From assembly GCF_030551875.1 (NCBI RefSeq), contig NZ_JAUOZU010000019.1, positions 1-64,000 of the forward strand: 64,000 nt of DNA. The letters are read 5' to 3'. The notes under the pieces were generated by a model, which was not told the DNA's origin, searched no databases, and was given only the letters and a program-made list of their open reading frames with translations. The position numbers were made by a program, and so were the translations under genes. Positions 35,704 to 46,538 of this stretch are shown piece by piece. Numbering within the stretch: position 1 is the first letter of the stretch; the number at the start of each line of letters is the position of its first letter. The DNA is from Fluviirhizobium alvei (GTDB lineage Bacteria; Pseudomonadota; Alphaproteobacteria; Rhizobiales; Rhizobiaceae).

Positions 35704-37176
35704 ATGAATATTGAAAACCAGAACTTTCTTGATGCCGAGCGCTGGGCGGGCCGCGCCTTCTTTGCCGACTGGCAGAAGACGACAGCCGGCGTGGCCGATG
35801 TGACCGATCCTTCGACCGGTGCGGTGATCGCCTCGGTCGGTATCGGCGGACCGGCCGACATTGCCCGCGCTGCCGCCGAAGCCCGCGCGGCCCAGAAGGG
35901 CTGGGCAAAAATGCTGCCCACCGACCGCGCCCGCATTCTCAACAAGGCTGCCGACCTGCTCGAGCAGAATGGCGCCGAACTCATTCCCTGGATCATGCGC
36001 GAATCCGGCTCGATCTATCCCAAGGCGGGCATCGAGATCGAGCATGGCGCGCTCTTCATCCGCCATGCCGCCAACCTCGCCACCGCGCCGATGGGGCTGA
36101 TGCTGCCGGCGATGGATGCCCGAACCAACTATGCCAAGCGGGTGCCACATGGCGTGGTCGGCGTCATCTCTCCATTCAATTTCCCGCTCGTTCTTTCGGT
36201 CCGCTCGATTGCTGCAGCGCTCGCCTTCGGCAATGCCGTGGTCCACAAGCCCGATCCCCGCACGCCGATTTCCGGCGGCATCATCATTGCCCGCATCTTC
36301 GAGGAGGCCGGCCTTCCGAAGGGTGTGCTGCAGATCGTGCCGGGTGGCGCCGATGCCGGCGAGGCCATGTGCGTTGATCCGAACATTGCGATGATCTCGT
36401 TTACCGGTTCGGCGCGCGGCGGCTCCAAGGTTGCCGAAATTGCCGGCAAACATTTCAAGAAGGTGCAGCTCGAACTCGGCGGCAAGAACTCGCTGATCGT
36501 GCTTGACGATGCCGATCTCGATATCGCCGCTTCCAACTCTGCCTGGGGCGCCTTCCTGCATCAGGGCCAGATCTGCATGGCCACCGGCCTCATTCTCGCC
36601 CACGAGAAAATTGCCGAGGCGCTGACCGAAAGACTGGTGACCAAGGCTTCGCATCTGCCGGCGGGCGATCCCTCATCCGGTCAGGTGGCGCTTGGCCCGA
36701 TCATTTCCGACGGGCAGGTCAAGGCCATACAGGAGATCGTGGACGAAGCCGTTGCCAAGGGCGCGACGCTGCTCGCCGGCGGCACCCATGACGGCCGCCA
36801 CTATGCCGCCACCGTTCTGGCCGGGGTCAAGCCGGGCATGCGCGCCTTCGATGAGGAGATCTTCGGACCCGTGGCCTGCATTGCCACCTTCGAAACCGAT
36901 CAGGAGGCGATCGATCTCACAAATCGCAGCGACTATGGCCTCGCCGCCGGCATCATCTCGGCCAATACCAGCCGCGCGCTGCGCCTGGCCGACGAGCTGG
37001 ATGTCGGCATGGTCCATGTCAACGACCAGACGGTCAATGGCGGACCATTCGCACCCTTCGGCGGCCCGCGCAAATCGGGCAACGGCACCCGCATCGGCGG
37101 CCCCGCCGACATCGAGGAATTCACCACCTGGAAGTGGATCTCGGTGAAGGACGCCGCCACGCTCTATCCGTTCTGA
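35704..37176 (+). CDS. Aromatic aldehyde dehydrogenase (XylC / benzaldehyde dehydrogenase-like)
   Basis: 490 residues from the ATG at 35704 with GAGGA upstream. It belongs to the NAD(P)-dependent aldehyde dehydrogenase superfamily. The catalytic glutamate lies in QLELGGKNSLIVLDDADLD and the catalytic cysteine in HQGQICMATG, the form typical of benzaldehyde and vanillin dehydrogenases. The NAD-binding SFTGSARGG (family FTGS) and EEIFGPVACI are also seen. It should oxidise an aromatic aldehyde to the acid. It is the first gene after the sigma54 promoter and is followed by an alcohol dehydrogenase, as xylB and xylC are paired in toluene and benzyl alcohol degradation. Confidence 0.88.
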   Translation: MNIENQNFLDAERWAGRAFFADWQKTTAGVADVTDPSTGAVIASVGIGGPADIARAAAEARAAQKGWAKMLPTDRARILNKAADLLEQNGAELIPWIMRESGSIYPKAGIEIEHGALFIRHAANLATAPMGLMLPAMDARTNYAKRVPHGVVGVISPFNFPLVLSVRSIAAALAFGNAVVHKPDPRTPISGGIIIARIFEEAGLPKGVLQIVPGGADAGEAMCVDPNIAMISFTGSARGGSKVAEIAGKHFKKVQLELGGKNSLIVLDDADLDIAASNSAWGAFLHQGQICMATGLILAHEKIAEALTERLVTKASHLPAGDPSSGQVALGPIISDGQVKAIQEIVDEAVAKGATLLAGGTHDGRHYAATVLAGVKPGMRAFDEEIFGPVACIATFETDQEAIDLTNRSDYGLAAGIISANTSRALRLADELDVGMVHVNDQTVNGGPFAPFGGPRKSGNGTRIGGPADIEEFTTWKWISVKDAATLYPF

Positions 37177-37246
37177 TCCCCGCGAGGACAGGGATGCGGG
37201 CTAAAGCCCGCATCCCAGCCACACCATTTCATTCAGGAGCTTGAAC

Positions 37247-38347
37247 ATGCAGATCACGGCTGCGGTCGCCCGTTCGCAAGGGGCCGACCTTTCTCTCGAA
37301 ACCATCGATATCGAAGAACCGCGCGACAATGAGATTCTGGTCAAGGTGGTCGCCACCGGCGTCTGCCACACCGATATCGTCGTGCGTGACGGCATGCTGC
37401 CGACGCCGATGCCCGTCGTCCTCGGCCACGAGGGCGCTGGCATCGTCGAAAAGGTCGGCCGGGGCATTTCCAAGGTCAAGGAAGGCGACAAGGTGGTGAT
37501 GACCTTCAACAGCTGCGGCCATTGCCCAAGCTGCCAGGACCATCACATCAGCTATTGCCACGAATTCTTTCCGCGCAACTTCTTCGCCACCCGCGCCGAT
37601 GGCACCAGCGCCCTTTCGAAAGGTTCCGAGACGGTGCATGGCAATTTCTTTGGCCAGTCATCGTTCGCCACCCATGCCATCTGCCATGAGGTGAATGTGG
37701 TGAAGGTGCCGGACAGCGCCCCGCTCGAACTGATGGGACCGCTTGCCTGCGGCATCCAGACCGGCGCCGGCGCGGTGATGAACGCGCTCAAGGTCTCGGC
37801 CGGCAAGAGTTTTGCCGTCTTCGGCTCCGGCTCGGTTGGCCTGTCGGCGATCATGGCGGCCAAGGTCGTCGGCGCCACCACCATCATTGCGGTGGATATG
37901 AATGACGAGCGGCTGGCGATGGCCCGCGAACTCGGCGCCACCCACACGATCAATCCCGGCAAGGCGGATGCGACAGCCGAGATCATGGCGATTACCGGCC
38001 ATGGCCTCAATTTCGCGCTCGATACGACGGGCATTTCGAGCGTGATCCGCAATGCGGTGATGGCGCTGGCGCCGATGGGCACCTGCGGCATTCTCGGCGC
38101 CTCTGCGATGGGTACGGAAATCCATCTCGACGAGGTGCATTTCATGAGCGGCGGCCGCCGGCTGATGGGGATCGTCGAGGGCGAATCCAACCCCGATACC
38201 TTCATTCCCATGCTGGCAGAACTCTATGCGCAGGGCCGCTTCCCCTTCGACAAGCTGGTGAACTTCTACGACTTCGCCGACATCAACCAGGCCATCCACG
38301 ATTCCGAAAACGGCAAGGCGATCAAGCCGATCGTGCGGATGCAGTGA
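37247..38347 (+). CDS. Zinc-dependent aryl-alcohol dehydrogenase (XylB-like)
   Basis: 366 residues from the ATG at 37247 with CAGGAG upstream; a TTG two codons earlier is less likely. The catalytic zinc ligands are in GVCHTDIVV and [13 protein letters not shown]. The structural zinc cysteines form [16 protein letters not shown]. The Rossmann motif [14 protein letters not shown] binds NAD. This matches the long-chain zinc alcohol dehydrogenases acting on benzyl alcohol and related aryl alcohols. The gene follows the XylC-like gene by 70 bases under the same sigma54 promoter. Oxidation of benzyl-type alcohol to aldehyde is the likely reaction. Confidence 0.88.
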   Translation: MQITAAVARSQGADLSLETIDIEEPRDNEILVKVVATGVCHTDIVVRDGMLPTPMPVVLGHEGAGIVEKVGRGISKVKEGDKVVMTFNSCGHCPSCQDHHISYCHEFFPRNFFATRADGTSALSKGSETVHGNFFGQSSFATHAICHEVNVVKVPDSAPLELMGPLACGIQTGAGAVMNALKVSAGKSFAVFGSGSVGLSAIMAAKVVGATTIIAVDMNDERLAMARELGATHTINPGKADATAEIMAITGHGLNFALDTTGISSVIRNAVMALAPMGTCGILGASAMGTEIHLDEVHFMSGGRRLMGIVEGESNPDTFIPMLAELYAQGRFPFDKLVNFYDFADINQAIHDSENGKAIKPIVRMQ

Positions 38348-38355
38348 AGATAGAA

Positions 38356-38377
38356 GACCCGCCCTTCCGGGCGGGTC
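38356..38377. terminator. Hairpin after the alcohol dehydrogenase gene
   Basis: GACCCGCCC and GGGCGGGTC form a perfect 9-bp stem with a TTCC loop, 8 bases after the alcohol dehydrogenase stop. No T run follows. It may reduce transcription into the hydrolase gene or stabilise the upstream mRNA. Confidence 0.6.
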
Positions 38378-38401
38378 ATCCAATGCAAGAAGGGAACGCC
38401 G

Positions 38402-39238
38402 ATGATCGAAGACAAGTATATCCATGTCGATACGACCCGTATCCGTTACCGGGATAGCGGCGGCAGCGGGCCTGTGGTTCTCCTGAGCCACGGAATTGGT
38501 GCATCGCTTGAAATCTGGGACAGGCAACTGACTGCCCTGGGCCAGAGGCTGCGGCTGATCGCCTGGGACATGCCGGGCCATGGACTGTCCGATCTCGGTC
38601 ACAGGCCCTACGGTCCCGATGACTTTGCCGTATTCGGTTGGCGTTTCGTTGAGGCGATCGGGATCGAAAAACTGCATCTGGCAGGCAATTCGCTGGGCGG
38701 CGCGGTGTCGCTGCGCATGGCCGGTATTGCACCCGATCGAACACAGAGCCTGCTGCTTGCCAATGCCGCGACGCTCGGGCGTGAAAACCCGCTGCCCTTT
38801 CGGCTGATGACGCTGCCGCTTCTGGGACCCTTGATGAACAGGCCAGGGCCGATGGCCGTCAGCCAGCAGATCAAGGCGATTGTTGCCGACCCGGCCTGTA
38901 TCGATGCGGCACTCCGCGCGGTCATTTCGCGTAATGTGCACAAGCCGGGTGCCGACAAGGCGTTTCTCGCGACCCTGCGCCAGATGGGCGGCCTGGGTGG
39001 CCAAAGCAAAAGGCTGATTGTTCAGTCGCGCCGTCTGTTGTCCGAACTGAAGGTGCCGGTTCTCTTCGTGCATGGCCGCGACGACCATGTCATTCCGGTG
39101 GCGCATTCCGAACTGGCTGCGGCCATCCCATCCCGCGCCTCGCTGAACATCCTCGACAATTGCGGACATACGCCACAGATCGAGAAACCAAAGGATTTCA
39201 ACGCGCTTCTGACGGGTTTCATCATGGCCCAAGGCTGA
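38402..39238 (+). CDS. Alpha/beta hydrolase
   Basis: 278 residues. The oxyanion/N-terminal segment is SHGIGASLEIWD. The nucleophile elbow is GNSLGG (Ser), the acid is in FVHGRDDHVIP (Asp) and the histidine is in CGHTPQIEKP, a complete Ser-Asp-His triad. The size and pattern fit esterases and meta-cleavage-product hydrolases. Since no ring-cleavage dioxygenase is nearby but benzyl-alcohol- and aldehyde-type dehydrogenases are, release of an aromatic alcohol from an ester is a sensible guess. The start codon follows AAGAAGGGAA, a fair ribosome site. Confidence 0.85.
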   Translation: MIEDKYIHVDTTRIRYRDSGGSGPVVLLSHGIGASLEIWDRQLTALGQRLRLIAWDMPGHGLSDLGHRPYGPDDFAVFGWRFVEAIGIEKLHLAGNSLGGAVSLRMAGIAPDRTQSLLLANAATLGRENPLPFRLMTLPLLGPLMNRPGPMAVSQQIKAIVADPACIDAALRAVISRNVHKPGADKAFLATLRQMGGLGGQSKRLIVQSRRLLSELKVPVLFVHGRDDHVIPVAHSELAAAIPSRASLNILDNCGHTPQIEKPKDFNALLTGFIMAQG

Positions 39239-39247
39239 GTGGCGCCT

Positions 39248-39484
39248 TCAGGGGCGGTCGCAATAACCCCGCCGCCGCTTGCGCGTCTCCCAGAGCCTCA
39301 GCTCCGCCCAGGCTTCTTCAAGGGATGCGACAGGCGTGGACCGGCTCTGGCCGCTGCGTCCGATCCGGCCCCAGGTGCGGCGGGCGAGCAGCTGGCCGAA
39401 GAGATCGCATTCGATCTCCAGCCTGTAATACCGCGCCATGTTCTTTTCCGGCTGACACCGTTCCAACTCGATCATCGTCTGCAT
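39248..39484 (-). CDS. Small WGR-domain protein
   Basis: About 78 residues from the ATG at 39484; starts at 39475 or 39520 are also open. The pattern is LERCQPEKNMARYYRLEIECDLFG...RRTWGRIGRSGQ, with the WGR motif that names the domain, followed by EEAWAELRLWETRKRRRGY. WGR domains occur in PARPs and in bacterial proteins where they are thought to bind nucleic acid; the role of stand-alone copies is unknown. Short proteins like this are frequent on rhizobial plasmids. It converges with the hydrolase gene, leaving only nine bases between the two stops. Confidence 0.8.
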   Translation of the reverse strand: MQTMIELERCQPEKNMARYYRLEIECDLFGQLLARRTWGRIGRSGQSRSTPVASLEEAWAELRLWETRKRRRGYCDRP

Positions 39485-39522
39485 GAAACGATGATCGCGC
39501 CAGTGGGGTGCCCTGTCCAACG

Positions 39523-39571
39523 ACAGTTATGAATCGGTCGCGCCCGACCGATTCACCTGCGTGAACTGTCA
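39523..39571. terminator. Nested inverted repeat after the galactosidase operon
   Basis: An inner perfect stem GAATCGGTCG/CGACCGATTC (39532-39555, loop CGCC) is enclosed by an outer GACAGTT (39523-39529)/AACTGTC (39565-39571). It lies directly after the last gene of the galactoside operon (minus strand) and before the WGR gene. It is the likely terminator of that operon, although no T run is present. Confidence 0.6.
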
Positions 39572-39577
39572 GCCTTC

Positions 39578-41505
39578 TCAGCGCCAGATCGCAACCGCCT
39601 GCGGCTTCAGCACCGCCTCGCCGAGCAGGATCTCGGCGCCTGCCGGCAGCGCCCAGTCTTCGGTTCCGTAGTTGAAGGCGAAGGAGAGGGGGCCGCGACG
39701 ACGGATGCGGATGAAATCCGGCACCGGCATGGTCGCAATCCCAGCTTTTTCGGTCACCAACGCCATCGTCGAGGCCAGCAGTTTTTCATCGGGCCAGCAG
39801 GCGAGATAAAGAAGATTGTTGCGTTCGGTGAGCGCCGGATCGCCATTTTCGAACCGGGCCAGCACCGTTGCTCGGCTCTCGGCATATTCGCGCCAGCGGA
39901 TGGCGGCACCCGATACCGAGCCGGTGACCGCATCGGCAAGGCCGGGACGCAAGGAGGCGACCTGAACGATGCGATTGCCGCTGAGTTCGCCGAGCGGACC
40001 GGGCGGCAGCATATCCGGAATGCGGAAGTTGCGATCACGCGAGCCGCTGCGCGGACCGACGAGAACCGTTGCTGCGGTGCGAGCGAGTTCGGCGCGCGTG
40101 GCCTCGTCCACTTCCGTCATGCAGGGAACGAGGACGAGCCGATAGCCCTCGAGCGAGGCACCCGGGCGGACGAAATCGACATTCAGACCAAGATGGCGCA
40201 GGGCCTCGTACCAGCGGAAGCAAAGTTCCTCGTAACGGAAATCCTTGCCCTGCGGCTGGATCACCGTCGACCAGTGGCTCTGATAGTCGAAGAGAATGGC
40301 GACCGGCGCCTGACCGGTTTCCGGCAGCGGGCCAAGGGCCGCCAGCTCTTCGGCAACCTGCCGGGCCTCGCGGCCACCGGGCGACCATTCGTCGAGCCCC
40401 GGAAGGTTGAGGCCGGCATGCATCTGCTCCTGGGCGAAAGGGGCCTGACGCCAGCGGAAATAGCTGACCACCTCGGCACCATGCGCGAGCGCTTCCCAGG
40501 TCCAGAGCCGCACCATGCCCGGTTTCGGCACCGGGTTCCATGGCGCCCAGTTGACCGGCCCCGGCTGCTGTTCCATGACCCAGAAACGGCCCTTGCCGAC
40601 AGCGCGATAGAGATCGTGGTGATAGGGCGCGATATCTGGATGCGAGGTCTCGGCCCAGCGATTGCGCTCTTCTTCGGTGAAGGGGAACTTCTCGACGAAA
40701 CCGATCGGATAGCTGTCCCAGGAGGCGAGATCGAGATTGTCGCCGACCTTGAAATGATCGAAATCCGAGACGAAACCCATGAAATTGTGGGTGATCCAGC
40801 GGCCCGGCGAGTATTTTCGGATGATGGCGCACTGCATGGCATCATAGGCCGCGACCTGATCGGAATGGTACCGCCAGAAATCGAGCCGCGTGGCCGGGTT
40901 GGGTTCGGTGACCGTCAGATTGGGCAGCGTGACCTCATCGAAGCTTTCGAGCTCCATCGACCAGAAGACCGAGCCCCAGGCTTCATTGAGCTGATCGGCG
41001 GACTGGTAGCGTAGCCTGAGCCAGCGCTTGAAGCCCTTGAGATCTTCGGGACCCCAGGAGAGGGTCGTATCATGACAGCCATATTCATTATCGGTCTGCC
41101 AGCCGGCGATGCCCGGATGATCGCCATAGCGTTTTGCAACGATTTCGACGATGCGGGCACTTTCCTTCCACCAGGTCTCCGAGGAAAACGTGTAGTGGCG
41201 ACGCGAGCCGAAACCGCGCGGACGGCCATGCTCGTCATAGGGGATGATATCCGGGCATTGATCCACCAGCCATTTGGGCGGCGTCGCCGTCGGCGTGCCA
41301 AGCACGATCTTGAGGCCAGCTTCGGTCAGGATGTCGATGGCGCGGTCGAGCCACTCGAAGGTGAACCGGTCCCGCGACGGTTCCAGCCGCGACCAGGCGA
41401 ATTCACCGATACGAACAAAGGAGATGCCGAGTTCGCGCATGCGGCGCGCGTCGGTTTTCCACCGGTCTTCATCCCAATGTTCCGGATAGTAGCAAACGCC
41501 GAGCA

Positions 41506-41506
<1 letters not shown>
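39578..41506 (-). CDS. GH42 beta-galactosidase
   Basis: 642 residues. The start GVCYYPEHWDEDRW is the typical GH42 opening. The acid/base glutamate is in WQTDNEYGCH and the nucleophile in VMEQQPGPVNWAPW. There is no signal peptide, so it acts in the cytoplasm on imported beta-galactosides. It is the last gene of the operon; its ATG overlaps the stop of the ATPase gene by one base (TAATG), which implies translational coupling. The presence of both alpha- and beta-galactosidase suggests the transporter brings in mixed plant galacto-oligosaccharides. Confidence 0.93.
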
Positions 41507-42589
<1,083 letters not shown>

Positions 42590-42597
<8 letters not shown>

Positions 42598-44695
42598 GGG
42601 TCTTGCCTCCCTTGATCGGTTCAAATTCGAGCAGCATGGCACTTTCAGGCGCCAGCATCGGCAGCGGCAGACCGGCAAGGCCGGCGCTTTCGAGCGCGAA
42701 TGCGACGGCACCGGAAAGAAGCGCCTTCTGCCCTTCGGAGATGCGGATGAAGTGCGGTGCAGCCGGCAGAACAGTGCTGATCCGCCATTGGCCACCCAGG
42801 CGGGTCACGGAATCGGGCAGGCGCAGCGGTGCAGGCTGCTCACCCACCATCTGCGGTCCCTGGGCGACGACCAGCACGATCTTTTCGGCCGAGACGGCGC
42901 CCCAGACATAGCGGCCATCGACCGGTTCCATCCGGAAATTGGCGCCCGGCGCATGGAAGAGCGCGCGATTGCGCTTGTAGGCCTTGATATAGACCTTGAG
43001 CTCGTCGCGCTCTTCATCCGTCAGTTCGAGCGGGTTGAGTTCGACGCCGAGATGATAGGCGATCGCGACCAGCGCGCGGAAGGAAAGCGTGTGCCGGCGA
43101 CCGGTCTGGTGGTTCGGCGAGGCCGAGATATGGCTGCCCAGGATTTCCGGCGGCAGGAAGAGCGAGGCGCCGCGCTGGATTTCAAGCCGCTCCAGTGCAT
43201 CGGTGCAATCGGACGTCCAGACGCGATGGGTGCGTGCAAGAACGCCATAATCGATGCGGCCGCCGCCCGAAGCGCAGCTTTCGATCTCCACTTTCGGATG
43301 GGCAGCGCGGACGCGGTCCATCAGCGCATAGACCGCGCGCGTCTGGGCGGCGATCTTTGCCTTGCCGTCACGTCCGCCGGCATGGGTGAGATCGCGGTTC
43401 ATGTCCCATTTGATATAGGAGACGGCATGGCGGGAAAGCACGGCGTCGATCTTGCCGAAGAGGTAATTCGACACCTCCGGACGCGTGAGATCGAGCACGA
43501 GCTGGGTGCGGGACTGAAGCACCGGGCGGCCCTCGATTGTCAGCGCCCAATCGGGATGCGCCTTGTAGAGCTCCGAAACCGGGTTCACCATTTCGGGTTC
43601 GAACCAGATGCCGAACTGCATGCCAAGACCCGTGACATGATCGACGAGCGACTTCAGGCCATCAGGATACTTGCGTGCATCGATATCCCAGTCACCAAGG
43701 CTTGTCGTGTCATCGTCGCGCTTGCCGAACCAGCCGTCATCGAGCACGAAACGCTCGATGCCCAATTCGGCCGCGGCGGTTGCCTGCGCCTTCAGCGAAT
43801 CCATCCGATGATCGAAATAGTTGCCTTCCCAGGTGTTGAGCGTCACCGGCCGCGGCGCCATCTCCGCACCCGGCCAGTCAAGAAGCTCCGTCCGCACAAA
43901 GGCGTGGAATGCTTCGCTGTCCGGACCGGCATAGGCGACCGGGCTCTGATAGCTTTCGCCCGGTGCGAGGATGATTTCGCCGGGCTCGAACAGTTCACCG
44001 AGATGAACGAGGCGCCGTCCGTCATCGATACGGTCGATGACGAGCTGGTGGCCGCCGCTCCAGCCGAGCGTCACGCCGAACCGGGTGCCTTCGCCCTCGA
44101 TGAAGAGCATCGGGAAACGATCATGCGAGGTGCGGCCACGACGGCTTTCCTGACTCCAGATGCCGTTGCCGAGCGTCTCGCGGCGGGTCTGGAACTCGCG
44201 TCCCCAGATGCCGGTGAAGCTGGTGACTTCGACCGGCCCGGCCGGAACCGGAAAGGTCGCTGCCATGCAGCGGTCGAGCTGATAGGCCTGATCGCCATGG
44301 TTGGTGAGCCGGCTCGCCATGCCGATGACGCCGCTTTCATGCGCTGTCAGCTCAACGACGATCTCGAGCCTGGCGACCGGATCGGTGCCCAAAAGACGCG
44401 TCGTGCGTCCATCGCGCTCGACCGTCCACTGGCCGAACTGGGCCACGAAATCGCGGCCCATGCGATGGCCAGCAACGGCAGGCCAGCCGAAAAAGCCCAT
44501 GCCACCGGTTGGCAGCAGAACATTTGCCGGCACCGCGACATCCATGCCGTTGATGCGGCTGGACCGTTCGACCTCGAACAGCGGCTCGGCACCGGCAACC
44601 GGTCGGCCGAGGCAGAGGATTTCCGGCATGCCGAGTTCGGGCAGGCTGAGGCTGAGGCTGAACTCGGCGGAGCCGATCGTAAGAATATCGCTCAT
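42590..44695 (-). CDS. GH36 alpha-galactosidase
   Basis: 701 residues from the ATG at 44695, overlapping the permease stop by four bases (ATGA). The nucleophile is the Asp of YIKWDMNRDL and the acid/base the second Asp of WTSDCTDAL; CASGGGRIDYG and FGIWFEPEMVNP are also GH36 hallmarks. The protein has no signal peptide and should act in the cytoplasm on melibiose, raffinose or similar alpha-galactosides brought in by the operon's transporter. Rhizobial agaL genes of the agp locus are the closest named relatives I recognise. Confidence 0.93.
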
Positions 44696-45543
44696 CCCTT
44701 TGTTGCTCCGAGGGTCAGGCCGGCAATGAAATGCCGCTGCATGAGAAAGAACATGGCGACCGGCGGCAGTGCCGCAACGATCGATCCGGCCGAAACCAGA
44801 TGCCAGGCGGCAACCCACTGGCCGTTCAGCGAATAGAGACCGGCCGTGACCGGCATCGCATGCTGACCCTGGACAAGCACGGTGGCCCAGAAATAGTCGT
44901 TCCAGACGAAGGTGAAGATCAGAACCGACAGGGCAGCAATGGCCGGGCGCATCAAAGGCAGCACGATATAGCGGAAGATCCGCCATTCGGACACGCCCTC
45001 GACGCGGGCGGATTCGATCAGTGCGAACGGCAGGCCCTTGATGAAATTGCGCATGAAGAGCGTGCAGAAACCGGTCTGGAAGGCGACGTGGAAAAGGACG
45101 AGGCCGAGCGTCGTATCATAAAGACCGGCCCGCAGCGTCATGTCGCGCACCGGCACCATGAGGATCTGGAACGGGATGAAGTTGCCGGCGACGAACAGGA
45201 AGAAAAGGACGAGATTGCCCTTGAAATTATAGACCGCCAGCGCAAAGCCGGTAAGGCAGGACAGCGCCACCGCGCCGATCACCGTCGGGATCGTCACCTT
45301 GAACGAGTTGAGGATATAGTAGCCGATCGGCGAATTGGCAAAGACGGCTTTGTAATTCTCGAAACCGGCAAAACCGGAAGGGATGCCGAAATAGTTGCCG
45401 GCGGCGAGATCGCTTGCCGGGCGGACCGACGTGATGGCAACTCCGATGAGCGGTAGGAGCCAGAGCATGAGGGCCACCGGCAACAGGACCTTGTAGGCGG
45501 TCTGCGCGAAGGGCGAGGCCTTCTGGATGGGCGTGGGGAACAT
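44692..45543 (-). CDS. Sugar ABC transporter permease (MalG-type)
   Basis: 283 residues, six membrane segments starting with LLPVALMLWLLPLIGVAITSV. The EAA loop reads ALIESARVEGVSEWRIFRYIVLP. The start overlaps the stop of the upstream permease by one base (TGATG), and the end overlaps the alpha-galactosidase start. This tight packing indicates a single transcript. Confidence 0.9.
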   Translation of the reverse strand: MFPTPIQKASPFAQTAYKVLLPVALMLWLLPLIGVAITSVRPASDLAAGNYFGIPSGFAGFENYKAVFANSPIGYYILNSFKVTIPTVIGAVALSCLTGFALAVYNFKGNLVLFFLFVAGNFIPFQILMVPVRDMTLRAGLYDTTLGLVLFHVAFQTGFCTLFMRNFIKGLPFALIESARVEGVSEWRIFRYIVLPLMRPAIAALSVLIFTFVWNDYFWATVLVQGQHAMPVTAGLYSLNGQWVAAWHLVSAGSIVAALPPVAMFFLMQRHFIAGLTLGATKG

Positions 45544-46451
45544 CAGGCGTTCCTTTCCTGGGAAAGCATGCGCACGATGAAGAGCGAGATGAAGACCATC
45601 ATGATCAGGAAGAGCACGACCGCGATGGCCGCGCCGTAGCCCATGCGGAAGCCATATTCGGACAGCGCCTGCTCATACATGAAATAGGACAGGACCTGGC
45701 TCGAACCGTAGGGACCGCCGGCAGTCATGATCGAGACGAGGTCGAAGGACCGGAGCGAACCAATGACGGTGACGACCATGGCGATGAAGGTAGCCGGCGC
45801 AAGCTGCGGCAGGATGACGTGCCAGAGCAGCCGGAATCCCTTGGCGCCATCCATGCGGGCGGCTTCCACCTGTTCCGGGTTGATGTTGTTGAGACCCGTC
45901 AGATAGAGGATCATGCAATAGGCGGTTTGCGGCCAGAGGCCAGCAACGATGATGCCGTAAGTCACGAAACGCTCATCGGCGAGGACCGCGATCTGTTCGC
46001 CGAACAGCATTTCGGTGAGCTTCGAGAAGAGGCCGAAATCCGGCGCGTAGAACCAGGTGAACATCAGGCCGACCACGACCTGACTGATCACGAAGGGGAA
46101 GAAGAACATCGATTTGTAGAAACGGATGCCGGCAACCGTCTGGTTAAGGAAGAGGGCCGCCGCGAGGCCTGCCGGGATCGACAGAAGATAGAGCACCAGC
46201 CAGATCAGATTGTTCTTGAGCGACACATAGAACGTATCGTCATCCAGGAGCTCGACATAGTTGCCAAGCCCGATCCAGCTCATCTCGCCCAGTCCGTCCC
46301 AGTCGTGAAAACTGATCCAGATCGACTGGAAGATCGGAACGAGCACGTAGATTACGAACATCAGCATGCCCGGTGCCAGAAACAGGACGGGCGCCAGCTT
46401 CTGCTGGTTGCGCTTCCAGTAGCTGGATGGGGCGGAGGCGGTGTTGCTCAT
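45543..46451 (-). CDS. Sugar ABC transporter permease (MalF-type)
   Basis: 302 residues from the ATG at 46451 with GAGGTG upstream; the longer frame to 46517 is not supported. Six membrane segments begin at LAPVLFLAPGMLMFVIYVLVP. The EAA loop is EQVEAARMDGAKGFRLLWHVILP. Forms the channel with the MalG-type partner. Confidence 0.9.
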   Translation of the reverse strand: MSNTASAPSSYWKRNQQKLAPVLFLAPGMLMFVIYVLVPIFQSIWISFHDWDGLGEMSWIGLGNYVELLDDDTFYVSLKNNLIWLVLYLLSIPAGLAAALFLNQTVAGIRFYKSMFFFPFVISQVVVGLMFTWFYAPDFGLFSKLTEMLFGEQIAVLADERFVTYGIIVAGLWPQTAYCMILYLTGLNNINPEQVEAARMDGAKGFRLLWHVILPQLAPATFIAMVVTVIGSLRSFDLVSIMTAGGPYGSSQVLSYFMYEQALSEYGFRMGYGAAIAVVLFLIMMVFISLFIVRMLSQERNA

Positions 46452-46506
46452 GGCGGCACCTCGAATGAAAACGGAAACGGCAACCGGATGCCACGGACCC
46501 CAAGGG

Positions 46507-46528
46507 CCCTGCAGCACCCGGCGCAGGG
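46507..46528 (-). terminator. Hairpin between binding protein and permease genes
   Basis: CCCTGC and GCAGGG form a six-base-pair stem between the binding protein stop and the permease start. It is weaker than the similar hairpins in the other two transporter operons but sits in the same relative place. Confidence 0.4.
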
Positions 46529-46538
46529 AGCCAGAGGC

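Noticed and set aside
36933-37160. Minus-strand small frame over the aldehyde dehydrogenase end
   Set aside because: It is antisense to the well-conserved end of the dehydrogenase and has no domain or ribosome site.
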